64,000 nt of DNA from an uncultured Pelagibacteraceae bacterium (GTDB lineage: Bacteria; Pseudomonadota; Alphaproteobacteria; Pelagibacterales; Pelagibacteraceae): assembly GCA_902614355.1 (NCBI GenBank), contig CACMKP010000004.1, positions 1-64,000 on the forward strand, written 5' to 3'. Shown here piece by piece: positions 56,423-64,000 of this stretch. Position numbers and translations under genes: made by a program. Below the pieces are notes generated by a model that did no database searches, was not told where the DNA came from, and saw only the letters and a program-made list of their open reading frames with translations. How positions within the stretch are numbered: the stretch's first letter is position 1; each line of letters begins with the position of its first letter.

Positions 56423-58315
56423 CTAAAGAATATTATTATTTTTTAGATCAGCTTTTATCTCATCTAAAATTGCTGGATCATCAATAGTTGGAGGCATTTT
56501 GTATTCTTCTTTATCAGCAATTTTTCTAATTGTTCCTCTTAAAATTTTACCTGATCTAGTTTTGGGTAATCTTTTGATAACTATAGCAATTTTAAACGCA
56601 GCAACTGGACCTATTTTCTCTCTGACCATTTGTATACACTCTTTTGAGATATCTTCGTGACTTTTATCAACACCTGCTTTTAAAACAACTAAGCCAATAG
56701 GTAATTGTCCTTTTAGTTTGTCTGCAATTCCAAGAACGGCACATTCAGCTACTGACTGATGTTCAGATAAAACTTCTTCGATTGCTCCCGTTGATAATCT
56801 GTGACCCGCAACATTAATTATGTCATCTGTTCTAGACATAATCCATATATATCCATCTTCATCAATATGACCTGCATCATAAGTTTGATAATAACCATCA
56901 TAATTTGACATATAGTTTTCTTTATACCTTTGATCAGCATTCCATAATGTTGGAAAAGTTCCTGGTGGCAATGGTAGTTTTACAACGATATCTCCCATTT
57001 CATTTGGCTTAGCTAAAGTCTGGTCTGATTTAATAATTTTTACATCATAGCCAGGTACTGCTTTACAAGCTGAACCATACTTAGTTTTCATCATTTCAAT
57101 TCCAGTACAATTTGAACTAATAGCCCAACTCGTCTCTGTTTGCCACCAATGATCTATTACTGGAACTTTTAATAAATTTTCAGCCCACTTAATTGTATCA
57201 GGGTCTGCACGCTCCCCAGCTAAGAAAAGACTTTCAAATTTACTTAAGTCATATTTAGAAAAAAATTTACCCTCAGGATCTTCTTTTTTAATTGCTCTAA
57301 AAGCTGTTGGTGCCGTGAATAATGATTTAACTTTATAGTCTGAAATAATTTTCCAGAAAGCACCTGCATCAGGTGTACCGACAGGCTTGCCCTCAAACAG
57401 CACAGTTGTGCATCCTTTAAATAATGGAGCGTAGACAATATATGAGTGACCCACTATCCAGCCAATATCACTCGCTGACCACCAAATATCATCTTCATCG
57501 ATGTTATAAATATTCTTCATAGTCCATTTTAAAGCAACGATGTGACCCCCGATATCTCTAACGATACCCTTTGGAGTTCCGGTAGTGCCTGATGTGTAAA
57601 GAATATAAGCAAATTCGTTTGAATTCATTTCCACACAATCTGTGTCCTCAGCGTTAGCATGGGCTTCATCCCAGCTGATCTCCATAGGAGCATTTAATTT
57701 GACTTCATGACCTTTCCTTTGAAACAAAATCATTTTACTAATTTTGTGATTAGCAAGTTTTATTGCTTCGTCTACCAGAGGTTTGTATTCAACAGTCCTT
57801 CCAGGCTCAAAACCACATGAAGCAGTTACTAAAAGTTTAGCTTTACTATCATCAATTCTACTTGCAAGTTCGTTTGAGGCAAATCCACCGAAAACAACTG
57901 AGTGTATGGCTCCAATTCTTGCACAAGCAAGCATTGCTACAACCGCCTCAGGTATCATGGGCATATAAATTATTACTCGATCACCTTTATTGATCCCTTG
58001 ATTTTTAAGTGCTCCTCCAAATTTAGATACTTTTGATCTTAATTCTTCATAACTGAACTTGTTTTTGTCTCCAGTGATAGGACTGTCGTAAATTAATGCG
58101 GTTTTGTTTCCTTTTCCTTGATCAATATGAAAATCTAATGCGTTATAGCACGTGTTAGTGACACCATCTTCATACCATTTATAGAAAGGAGGGTTTGATT
58201 TGTTTAAAATTTTGCTTGGTTTTTTAAACCAAAAGATGTTTTCTGATGCCTCTTTCCAAAAGTCCTCAGGATTATTTATAGACTCTTGGTATATTTCATT
58301 GAATTTCTTAGACAT
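56423..58315 (-). CDS. prpE: Propionyl-CoA synthetase-like acyl-CoA ligase
   Basis: This 630-residue ANL-superfamily enzyme activates a short carboxylate with ATP and CoA. It has the N-terminal FNEIYQESINNPEDFW, the P-loop YILYTSGTTGTPKGI, the GKPVGTPDAGAFWKII and WWQTETSW motifs that separate PrpE from AcsA, and the C-terminal RSGKILRGTIRKIA with the catalytic, acetylatable Lys. Propionate is the most likely substrate, though acetate, acrylate or butyrate is possible. It is divergent from proteorhodopsin across a 214-base regulatory region. Confidence 0.88.
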   Translation of the reverse strand: MSKKFNEIYQESINNPEDFWKEASENIFWFKKPSKILNKSNPPFYKWYEDGVTNTCYNALDFHIDQGKGNKTALIYDSPITGDKNKFSYEELRSKVSKFGGALKNQGINKGDRVIIYMPMIPEAVVAMLACARIGAIHSVVFGGFASNELASRIDDSKAKLLVTASCGFEPGRTVEYKPLVDEAIKLANHKISKMILFQRKGHEVKLNAPMEISWDEAHANAEDTDCVEMNSNEFAYILYTSGTTGTPKGIVRDIGGHIVALKWTMKNIYNIDEDDIWWSASDIGWIVGHSYIVYAPLFKGCTTVLFEGKPVGTPDAGAFWKIISDYKVKSLFTAPTAFRAIKKEDPEGKFFSKYDLSKFESLFLAGERADPDTIKWAENLLKVPVIDHWWQTETSWAISSNCTGIEMMKTKYGSACKAVPGYDVKIIKSDQTLAKPNEMGDIVVKLPLPPGTFPTLWNADQRYKENYMSNYDGYYQTYDAGHIDEDGYIWIMSRTDDIINVAGHRLSTGAIEEVLSEHQSVAECAVLGIADKLKGQLPIGLVVLKAGVDKSHEDISKECIQMVREKIGPVAAFKIAIVIKRLPKTRSGKILRGTIRKIADKEEYKMPPTIDDPAILDEIKADLKNNNIL

Positions 58316-58461
58316 CTGATTTTTGATTCGATAGCGCTCTTTTTTTAGGTTTTTAAATTATAAATTGTATTTAATTTCAAAAAGTCAGTAAAATCAACGT
58401 AAATAAATGACACTTTAGTCTTCAATAAACTGTTTTTATTTGCTATTTAACCCAAATCTTT

Positions 58462-58497
58462 GCTTAGGGAAGCCTAAGCTTAGTTTATATAAACTAA
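58462..58497 (+). promoter_or_regulatory. Overlapping palindromes upstream of proteorhodopsin
   Basis: Three inverted repeats stack within 36 bases: GCTTAGGGAAGCCTAAGC (58462-58479), CTAAGCTTAG (58474-58483) and the perfect 18-base TTAGTTTATATAAACTAA (58480-58497). The middle CCTAAG arm can pair either with the upstream CTTAGG or the downstream CTTAG, so the first two hairpins are mutually exclusive. They end 32 bases before the start codon and could be an operator between prpE and proteorhodopsin or a structured mRNA leader. The rest of the 58316-58529 gap shows only AT-rich DNA with no promoter I can place firmly. Confidence 0.5.
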
Positions 58498-58529
58498 TAA
58501 GTAAAAACTAACTAAAGAGGGAGTTTTTT

Positions 58530-59306
58530 ATGAAAAAACTTAAACTGTTTGCTCTAGCAGCTGTTGCCTTAACGGGTTTAACAGGAATTGCTAATGCAGC
58601 AGACGCAACGATGTTAGCTCAGGATGACTTTGTTGGAATATCTTTTTGGATAATTTCAATGGGTATGTTAGCGGCTACAGCTTTCTTCTTCATGGAGAGA
58701 GGTACTGTTAACCCTGCGTGGAAAACATCAGTAACTGTTGCTGGTCTAGTAACTGGTATTGCTTTCATTCACTACATGTACATGAGAGAAGTATGGGTTG
58801 CTACAGGTGACTCACCAACAGTATATAGATATATTGACTGGTTAATTACTGTACCATTACAGATGGTAGAATTTTATTTAATTCTAGTAGCTGTAAGAAA
58901 AGCAAACTCTGGAATGTTCTGGAGATTGTTAATCGGTTCATTAGTAATGTTAATCGGTGGATACTTAGGAGAAGCGGGATACATCAACGCTACACTTGGT
59001 TTCATTATCGGTATGGCAGGTTGGGTATACATTCTTTATGAAGTATTCTCAGGTGAAGCAGGTAAAGCTGCTGCTAAGAGCGGAAACAAAGCTCTTGTAA
59101 CTGCGTTCGGTGCAATGAGAATGATTGTAACTGTAGGTTGGGCAATTTATCCATTAGGTTATGTATTTGGTTACCTAACTGGTGGAGTAGATGCTGACAC
59201 ATTAAACGTAGTTTACAACTTAGCTGACTTCATTAACAAAATTGCATTTGGTCTAGTAATCTGGGCTGCTGCAATGAGTTCTGGAGCTGGCGCAAGAGCA
59301 AGATAA
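58530..59306 (+). CDS. Proteorhodopsin, blue-absorbing type
   Basis: This is a seven-helix retinal protein that pumps protons out of the cell in light. The 258-residue product has a cleavable signal peptide ending ANA (about residue 23). Key residues align with characterised proteorhodopsin: His81 (His75), proton acceptor Asp103 (Asp97), proton donor Glu114 (Glu108) and retinal Schiff-base Lys237 (Lys231) in DFINKIAFG. The tuning position is Gln111 (position 105) in TVPLQMVEF, predicting blue absorption. A good ribosome-binding site GAGGGAG precedes the ATG. Codons often end in C (AAC, GAC, ATC, TAC), unlike neighbours, suggesting high expression. No blh or crt retinal-synthesis genes are in the window. 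Confidence 0.98.
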   Translation: MKKLKLFALAAVALTGLTGIANAADATMLAQDDFVGISFWIISMGMLAATAFFFMERGTVNPAWKTSVTVAGLVTGIAFIHYMYMREVWVATGDSPTVYRYIDWLITVPLQMVEFYLILVAVRKANSGMFWRLLIGSLVMLIGGYLGEAGYINATLGFIIGMAGWVYILYEVFSGEAGKAAAKSGNKALVTAFGAMRMIVTVGWAIYPLGYVFGYLTGGVDADTLNVVYNLADFINKIAFGLVIWAAAMSSGAGARAR

Positions 59307-59328
59307 TTACGCTTTAAACTTATAATTT

Positions 59329-59370
59329 ATAGGGCGAGTATGTTTTAACATACTTGCCCTATTTTTTTTT
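59329..59370 (+). terminator. Intrinsic terminator of the proteorhodopsin gene
   Basis: A 14-bp stem, ATAGGGCGAGTATG (59329-59342) against CATACTTGCCCTAT (59349-59362) with a single G-T pair, encloses a six-base loop and is followed directly by a run of T to 59370. It is the clearest rho-independent terminator in the window and isolates proteorhodopsin from the ferredoxin gene 19 bases later. Confidence 0.93.
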
Positions 59371-59388
59371 ACACCTATATTCATATCA

Positions 59389-59709
59389 ATGGCTAAAATC
59401 ACTTACATCACTCACGAGAATGAAAAGCATACAATCGAAGTTCAAAATGGCTTAACCGTTATGGAGGGTGCAGTTCAAAATGACATACCTGGAATAGATG
59501 CAGATTGTGGTGGGGGAATGGCATGTGCAACTTGCCATGTTTATGTCAAAGAAGACTGGTTTAATAAGTTACCAAAAAAAGAAGACGGAGAAGACGATAT
59601 GCTGGATATGGCATTTGAACCAAAAACAAATAGCAGACTGAGTTGCCAAATTATTGTTTCAGATGAAATAGATGGTCTCGAAGTAAACATACCGTCTAAA
59701 CAGGCTTAA
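59389..59709 (+). CDS. 2Fe-2S ferredoxin, adrenodoxin type
   Basis: This 106-residue soluble electron carrier has the cluster-binding cysteines in [17 protein letters not shown] (C-x5-C-x2-C) and a fourth in SRLSCQIIV. Spacing and the C-terminal [10 protein letters not shown] fit the adrenodoxin/FdxB-like class. It directly abuts a ferredoxin-NADP reductase gene, its probable electron donor. The terminator upstream implies its own promoter, which I could not place. Confidence 0.93.
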   Translation: MAKITYITHENEKHTIEVQNGLTVMEGAVQNDIPGIDADCGGGMACATCHVYVKEDWFNKLPKKEDGEDDMLDMAFEPKTNSRLSCQIIVSDEIDGLEVNIPSKQA

Positions 59710-60726
59710 ATGAATAAAACCGATGCACTAATTATTGGAGCAGGGCCCACAGGATTATTTACCGCACACCAATTAAAACTAATTGGGCTCGATTGTGAAA
59801 TAGTTGATAATTTAGATAAAATAGGTGGACAATGTATAGAACTTTATCCTGATAAACCAATTTATGATATTCCTGCGGTACCTGAGTGTACAGGAGAGGA
59901 ATTAACAAATAATTTAATCAGTCAATTAAAGCCTTTTAACATTAAATTTCATTTAAGTGAAAGAGTTGAAGAGGTTAAGAAAGAAGATGCTAACTGGTTA
60001 GTAAAAACTAGTAGTGGTAATACTTTTTTAACACCAAATGTTATTATTGCTGGAGGCGTTGGTTCATTTGAACCTCGAAAATTTGCACCAAAGGAGTGTG
60101 AGCAATATGAAAATAAATCATTATTTTATTCGGTAAAAGATAAAAATATATTTAAAGGTAAAACAGTATCAATTTTTGGAGGTGGAGATAGTGCATTAGA
60201 TTGGGCTATTGAGTTATCAAAAGATTGTAAAATTAATTTAATACATAGACGAGATGAATTTAGAGGAGCACAAGCAACAGTAGATAAAATGCATGAACTT
60301 GTAAAATCAGGTAAAATAAACTTATTTACTAAATATCAAATGGCAAATGCTCAAGGAGGTCAACAATTAGAAAGTATAGATATAAAGCATGACAATAATG
60401 AAATTAAAAACCTTAAGTCTGATTATGTTCTTGGTTTTTTTGGCCTTATTATGCAATTAGGACCAATTGCTAATTGGGGTCTTAATTTGAATAAAAAAAC
60501 TATTGAGGTTGATACAGAAAAATTTGAGACAAATCAAAAAGGTATTTATGCTGTTGGAGATATTTGTAACTATCCTGGTAAATTAAAACTTATTCTCTCT
60601 GGTTTCCATGAGGGTGCTTTAGCTGCTAGAGCATGTTTTAAACTCGCAAGACCTAATGAAAAATATAGATTTGAATTCACAACTACTTCATCAAACTTGT
60701 TAAAAAGACTTGGGAAAAAAGAGTGA
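59710..60726 (+). CDS. Ferredoxin-NADP reductase, thioredoxin-reductase-like
   Basis: This 338-residue flavoprotein has an FAD-binding GAGPTGLFTAHQL at the N terminus, the NADPH loop VSIFGGGDSALDWA near residue 160 and the late FAD motif GIYAVGDICNYPGKLKLI. No CxxC redox pair is present in the central domain, so it is not a thioredoxin reductase but the related ferredoxin/flavodoxin-NADP reductase. EGALAARACFK near the end fits that class. Adjacency to ferredoxin supports the pairing, and it overlaps the next gene by four bases. Confidence 0.9.
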   Translation: MNKTDALIIGAGPTGLFTAHQLKLIGLDCEIVDNLDKIGGQCIELYPDKPIYDIPAVPECTGEELTNNLISQLKPFNIKFHLSERVEEVKKEDANWLVKTSSGNTFLTPNVIIAGGVGSFEPRKFAPKECEQYENKSLFYSVKDKNIFKGKTVSIFGGGDSALDWAIELSKDCKINLIHRRDEFRGAQATVDKMHELVKSGKINLFTKYQMANAQGGQQLESIDIKHDNNEIKNLKSDYVLGFFGLIMQLGPIANWGLNLNKKTIEVDTEKFETNQKGIYAVGDICNYPGKLKLILSGFHEGALAARACFKLARPNEKYRFEFTTTSSNLLKRLGKKE

Positions 60727-61349
60727 TAGAGCTTTTTTCAGCTAATACTCCTAATGGAAAAAAAATTAGTATTATGCTTGAAGAGATCAAGTTTGACTAC
60801 AAAGTAACTAAAGTTGATTTAGATAATGGTGAACAGTTTAAACAAGATTTTAAAAAGATTAGTCCATTAAGTAAAATTCCTGTAATTATTGATCATAAAA
60901 ATAAAAAAACAGTTTTTGAGTCTGGGGCAATTTTAATTTACTTAGCTGAATTAAGTGGAAAATTTTATAATTCTGAAGAAAAATTAGAAATTAATCAATG
61001 GCTTATGGCCCAAATGGGCTATGTTGGTCCAATGTTAGGTCAACATCATCAGTTTCATCATTATAATCCAGGGAAAAGTAAGTTTGGTGAAGATAGATAT
61101 TTTAAAATTTCTGAGAGAATATACAGAGAGTTAGATGAAAGATTATCAAAATCAAAATATTTATCAGGAGAAAATTATACAATTGCAGATATTGGAACAT
61201 TTCCCTGGATTGCTAGACATGAGTGGCATGACATTGGTCTAAAAAAATTTAAAAATTTAACTAGATGGTACGAGAATATCTCTGATAGAGATGCTGTTAA
61301 AAAAGGTTTTGCTTTTATGGATAAAAATGAATTACCACCCAAGCCATAA
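60723..61349 (+). CDS. Glutathione S-transferase family protein
   Basis: This 208-residue protein has the thioredoxin-like N-terminal domain (IELFSANTPNGKKISIMLEE, SPLSKIPVI, VFESGAILIYLAE) and the helical C-terminal domain (YTIADIGTFPWIARHEWHDIGL). The NTPNGKK opening and the aromatic/histidine-rich GQHHQFHHY resemble the YfcG/YghU disulfide-reductase-like class. It starts at a GTG overlapping the reductase stop (GTGA), so it belongs to the fdx-FNR transcript. Confidence 0.9.
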   Translation: MIELFSANTPNGKKISIMLEEIKFDYKVTKVDLDNGEQFKQDFKKISPLSKIPVIIDHKNKKTVFESGAILIYLAELSGKFYNSEEKLEINQWLMAQMGYVGPMLGQHHQFHHYNPGKSKFGEDRYFKISERIYRELDERLSKSKYLSGENYTIADIGTFPWIARHEWHDIGLKKFKNLTRWYENISDRDAVKKGFAFMDKNELPPKP

Positions 61350-61454
61350 TTAATTTATCGAGTTAAGAAATCTAAATAATGAGGCAAAAATGCCATGACC
61401 TGATGCTTCAATCGCAAGTATCACTAAAATAATTAAAATTAATTTTGGGTTCAT
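61350..61454 (-). CDS. 34-residue single-span membrane microprotein
   Basis: The frame encodes MNPKLILIILVILAIEASGH and then GIFASLFRFLNSIN. A membrane span of about 14-16 residues is followed by a short amphipathic helix. Its ATG overlaps the stop of the 42-residue gene upstream (ATGA), and its stop is directly beside the GST stop on the other strand. No family is recognised. Support comes from the exact stop/start coupling, the clean hydrophobic span and the fit into the only available space. It is too short for composition to prove coding. Confidence 0.5.
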   Translation of the reverse strand: MNPKLILIILVILAIEASGHGIFASLFRFLNSIN

Positions 61455-61579
61455 CTACTAAAAACAAAAAATATTAAAATTACCCAGAACAACGCATAAT
61501 AATAATAAATATATTTTTTTGTAAAATTATAAGTAACTGGATTATGCACTTTTTTTGTTTTTTTCTTTCTCTTAGTCAT
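61451..61579 (-). CDS. 42-residue basic, single-span membrane microprotein
   Basis: The product begins MTKRKKKTKKVHNPVTYNF and ends in a tyrosine-rich membrane span, YYYYALFWVILIFFVFS, with a final Arg. The charge pattern predicts a cytoplasmic N terminus. The ATG at 61577-61579 lies inside the last codons of dksA (ATGACTAA), so translation is coupled to dksA; a longer frame upstream is simply dksA read out of phase. No family is recognised. Confidence 0.55.
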   Translation of the reverse strand: MTKRKKKTKKVHNPVTYNFTKKYIYYYYALFWVILIFFVFSR

Positions 61580-62096
61580 CTGCGTGAACCTTTTCGTCCT
61601 TCTCATGTTTTTCTTGTGCGGCAATTGTATATTTTGCAACTGGTCTTGCCATTAGTCTTTTTAGCCCGATCGGTTCAGCAGTATCAAGACAATATCCATA
61701 AGTATCTTCCCTTATTCTTGCTAAAGCTTTATCAATCTCTGAGATAAGTTTTATTTGTCTATTGATCGCCTTCATTTCTACATTTTTATCAGTATATGAA
61801 CTCGCTTGATCGACAATATCTGCAGAAATACTATTATCATCCATAGAGCCGTTGTAGAGAGCTTCGTTATTTGATTTTACAAGTTCTTTTTTCCATTCTT
61901 GCAATTTAATTCTGAAAAAAACTTTGTGTTTTTCACACATATATTTTTCTGTATCTTTAGGAATGTAGGCTTTTGATATTTTTATAGGTCCTTTTTTAAC
62001 TTCTTTTGTTTTACTAACCACTTTTGTTTTTGGTTTAGAAACATTCTTTGCTTTTGTTTTTGTGACCTTTTTTTTTACTTTAGCTATCTTTGGCAT
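61572..62096 (-). CDS. dksA: DksA/TraR family transcription factor
   Basis: DksA binds the secondary channel of RNA polymerase and, with ppGpp, adjusts rRNA and biosynthetic promoters. The 174-residue protein has a lysine-rich N-terminal tail of about 45 residues, a coiled coil, and the C-terminal DTYGYCLDTAEPIGLKRLMA followed by RPVAKYTIAAQEKHEK. Only one of the four zinc cysteines remains (the others are Thr, Thr and Ala), which as far as I know is usual for alphaproteobacterial DksA. It heads a three-gene overlapping operon with two microproteins. Confidence 0.92.
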   Translation of the reverse strand: MPKIAKVKKKVTKTKAKNVSKPKTKVVSKTKEVKKGPIKISKAYIPKDTEKYMCEKHKVFFRIKLQEWKKELVKSNNEALYNGSMDDNSISADIVDQASSYTDKNVEMKAINRQIKLISEIDKALARIREDTYGYCLDTAEPIGLKRLMARPVAKYTIAAQEKHEKDEKVHADD

Positions 62097-62117
62097 GTCT
62101 AAATTTGAATGCGAGGC

Positions 62118-62145
62118 AGTATATTCAGCAAAATATGGGTGTCAA
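62118..62145 (-). promoter_or_regulatory. dksA promoter
   Basis: On the minus strand a perfect -35 TTGACA (62140-62145) and a near-perfect -10 TATACT (62118-62123) are 16 bp apart. Transcription should begin near 62111, leaving a leader of about 15 bases before the dksA ATG. Confidence 0.72.
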
Positions 62146-62174
62146 GCAACCTTAATTATTGTAAATATTTACTT

Positions 62175-63494
62175 ATGGATGTTTTAAACAAGAATATTAA
62201 TAACATATTTTTTATTTTTGCTATTACACATTTAATCATTTGGACAATGATTCCCTCATTGACAAATTCAAATTTGCCTCTTGATACAATAGAGGCGCTA
62301 GCTTGGGGAAGCAATTTAGATTGGGGTTTTAACAAACACCCACCAATGAGCGCTTTTTTTTCTGAGGTGTTTTTTAATATATTTGGTTCTCAAGATTGGG
62401 CTTACTATCTTTTAAGTCAAATTTTTGTTGTTATATCATTCTATTTTATATTCAAATTTGCTCTTGAAATTTTAGGAAATATTAAATTAAGTTTAATTTC
62501 AGTTTTATTGTTAGAGGCTATTTATTTCTTTAATTTCACCACTCCAGAGTTTAATGTAAATGTTTGTCAGTTACCATTTTGGTCATTGGTTATTTATTAT
62601 TCTTGGAAGATATATGATGCAAAAGAAATACATTTTTATGATTGTTTTCTAATCGGATTATTTGCTGCAATTGGTTTTCTTTCTAAATATTTGTTCGTTT
62701 ATTTATTATTATCAATTAGTTTATTATTTATTTATGTTATTTATAAAAAATTTAAAAACTTTGATTTTAAATATTTGATAATAATTGAAATTTTTTTAGT
62801 TCTCTTAGTTCCACATATAATTTGGTTGCTTGATAACGATTTTATAACTGTTTTATATGGCTTGAAAAGATCAGGCCTTGAGGAAACAGGAATTCTTAAT
62901 CATGTAAAATATCCAATAACTTTTTTATTTAAACAACTTGGAATATTAATACCATTTTTCCTCTTAATGTTTTTATTAATAAAAAAAATTGAAATTAAAT
63001 TCAATTTTAATGATAGGAAGTTTCTTTTTTTATTATCTATTAGTATTTTACCTATCTTTTTAATATTTATTACTTCAGTTATTACAGGATCTAAAATTAG
63101 AACAATGTGGATGACACCTTTTTATTTGCCTCTTGGAATATTTTCTGTCTATTTATTTAGGTCTCAAATCAATCTTAAAAAAATAAATTCTTTTTTAATT
63201 GGGTTTTTATTTTTGTTTTTTTTATCTCCAAGCCTATACGCATATATTTCTATAACAAAAACTGACAAAAGAACTGATTATCCAGGCAAGGAGATCGCAG
63301 CAAAGGTTCAGTTTACTTGGGAACAAGATTTTGAAAAAGAAATTGAGTTTGTTACAGGAGATGAGTGGAAGGCAGGCAATTTATCTTATCACTTAAAATC
63401 ACGACCAAAGTGGGAAGGGTTTACTAAAAAGGAAATTTTAAATAAATCAAGTCAATTTATTTGTTTAGATGATATTTGTTTAGGGAGATATTAA
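62175..63494 (+). CDS. GT39/ArnT-like membrane glycosyltransferase
   Basis: This 439-residue polytopic membrane protein has about ten spans. The first periplasmic loop contains LDTIEALAWGSNLDWGFNKHPP, the acidic catalytic loop and the DWG-x2-KHPP motif of the PMT_2/ArnT family, which transfers sugars from polyprenyl phosphate. The likely start is the ATG at 62175; the frame is open upstream but those residues are not membrane-like. The C-terminal ~60 residues are soluble. It is followed after six bases by a family 2 glycosyltransferase that may make its lipid-linked donor. Confidence 0.82.
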   Translation: MDVLNKNINNIFFIFAITHLIIWTMIPSLTNSNLPLDTIEALAWGSNLDWGFNKHPPMSAFFSEVFFNIFGSQDWAYYLLSQIFVVISFYFIFKFALEILGNIKLSLISVLLLEAIYFFNFTTPEFNVNVCQLPFWSLVIYYSWKIYDAKEIHFYDCFLIGLFAAIGFLSKYLFVYLLLSISLLFIYVIYKKFKNFDFKYLIIIEIFLVLLVPHIIWLLDNDFITVLYGLKRSGLEETGILNHVKYPITFLFKQLGILIPFFLLMFLLIKKIEIKFNFNDRKFLFLLSISILPIFLIFITSVITGSKIRTMWMTPFYLPLGIFSVYLFRSQINLKKINSFLIGFLFLFFLSPSLYAYISITKTDKRTDYPGKEIAAKVQFTWEQDFEKEIEFVTGDEWKAGNLSYHLKSRPKWEGFTKKEILNKSSQFICLDDICLGRY

Positions 63495-63500
63495 AAAACT

Positions 63501-64000
63501 ATGAAAGTAAAAATTATAATCCCTATTTATAACGATTGGCAGTCAGTGTTTAAACTTTTTGAGGAAATTGATAATTTAAAAATAGATAAAAATTTTGAGA
63601 TATCTATTATTGTTATTAACGATGCCTCAAACCATGATCGATCAAATGAGGAAATCAATTTTGATAATATTCAATCTATAAAGATTTTAAACATGAAAAA
63701 AAACCAAGGACATGCAAGATGTATAGCTACTGGACTAAAATATATTTTGGATAAAGATGAATTTGACTATGCAATACCAATGGATGGAGACGGTGAAGAC
63801 AGACCAGAGGAAATAAAAAATTTTTTAGATCAAATTAAAGATACAGATAGTGTTACGGTTGTGGGAGAGAGAGTAAAAAGATCAGAGAGCTTATTATTTA
63901 AAATTTGTTATCAGTTACATAAGTTGGTAACTTTAACCTTCACTGGCAAATCAATAAAATTTGGAAACTTTACTTGTTTACCCAAAAAGACAGTCGAAAA
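63501..64000 (+). CDS. Family 2 glycosyltransferase (3' end outside window)
   Basis: The visible ~166 residues start MKVKIIIPIYNDWQSVFKLF and contain VINDASNHD, KNQGHARCIATGLKYIL and the metal/donor site AIPMDGDGEDRPEEI. This is the dolichol-phosphate-mannose-synthase-like GT2 group, which loads sugars on polyprenyl phosphate. Next to the GT39-like gene this suggests a two-step lipid-linked sugar transfer module. The frame runs off the window. Confidence 0.85.
   Translation, partial: MKVKIIIPIYNDWQSVFKLFEEIDNLKIDKNFEISIIVINDASNHDRSNEEINFDNIQSIKILNMKKNQGHARCIATGLKYILDKDEFDYAIPMDGDGEDRPEEIKNFLDQIKDTDSVTVVGERVKRSESLLFKICYQLHKLVTLTFTGKSIKFGNFTCLPKKTVE

Noticed and set aside
61580..61639. Longer 62-codon start for the 42-residue gene
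   Set aside because: The extra 20 codons are dksA sequence in another phase. The ATG at 61577-61579 gives a natural coupled start.
61620..61700. Loss of zinc cysteines in DksA as a novelty
   Set aside because: Cysteine-poor DksA proteins are common in alphaproteobacteria, so this is expected on its own.
61544..61747. 67-codon plus-strand frame across the dksA 3' end
   Set aside because: It is antisense to the well-supported dksA gene and to the 42-residue gene, with no family resemblance.
1..64000. CRISPR array, insertion sequence, prophage or replication origin
   Set aside because: No regularly spaced repeats, transposase, integrase or phage structural genes were recognised, and no DnaA-box cluster was noticed. 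A-tract runs are general base-composition effects.

Overview
The window is AT-rich, tightly packed bacterial DNA that reads as a streamlined marine alphaproteobacterium of the SAR11 clade (Pelagibacter-like). The reasons are the strong A/T bias with long A and T runs, very short or negative intergenic spacing, alphaproteobacterial gene orders (carA / yqeY-dnaG-rpoD; lpxC-bamD-ligA; fdx-FNR), and a proteorhodopsin followed by a 2Fe-2S ferredoxin and a ferredoxin reductase. No insertion sequence, prophage, CRISPR array or plasmid function was seen. The SAR11 assignment is my inference from style and content, not from a database search.

Layout. 1-2022 is the 3' part of a large secreted/outer-membrane protein (beta-propeller-like repeats plus an autotransporter-like barrel) with a full-length paralogue at 51746-53854. 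2024-10677 holds carB-carA (minus) divergent from yqeY-dnaG-rpoD (plus). 10683-17238 is an accessory segment bounded by tRNA genes: a tRNA-Val(GAC) with a very unusual elbow, a six-gene sugar-nucleotide/glycosyltransferase operon (GT2, rfbB, rfbA, SDR, a His-type sugar 3-dehydratase, rfbC) that looks built to make a dTDP-3,6-dideoxyhexose, a decayed tRNA copy, a membrane protein and an intact CAT-anticodon tRNA. 17280-20437 (minus) carries a GT-C-type membrane protein and mlaC/mlaA. 20549-21675 has an AmpD/AmiD-type amidase and RNase P RNA.

21762-42654 is one long division and cell-wall (dcw) cluster in the order mraZ-ftsZ-rsmH-ftsL-ftsI-murEF-mraY-murD-ftsW-murG-murC-murB-ddl-ftsQ-ftsA-lpxC-bamD-ligA. 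It has three striking features: ftsZ sits second instead of after ftsA, murE and murF are fused into one 945-residue protein, and ftsA is reduced to about 234 residues, keeping the 1C-like domain and a C-terminal amphipathic helix but losing the ATPase/FtsZ-binding half. A strong promoter overlapped by three CCCAT boxes at exact 10-bp spacing precedes mraZ.

42637-51529 is housekeeping: pepP and uvrD (minus), an AsmA-like protein, fumC, a MazG-like pyrophosphatase, nadC and nadA. tRNA-Leu(GAG) precedes the second autotransporter-like gene. 53851-58315 holds ygfZ, pyrC, an SMR transporter and prpE. 58530-61349 is the phototrophy/redox block: blue-type proteorhodopsin with a palindrome-rich leader and a strong terminator, then ferredoxin, ferredoxin-NADP reductase and a glutathione S-transferase. 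61350-62096 (minus) is a dksA operon with two very small, translationally coupled membrane-protein genes. The window ends in two glycosyltransferases, the last one cut by the window edge.

The most interesting material is the remodelled divisome locus, the aberrant tRNA-Val, the tRNA-bounded sugar island, the dksA-coupled microproteins and the proteorhodopsin leader.
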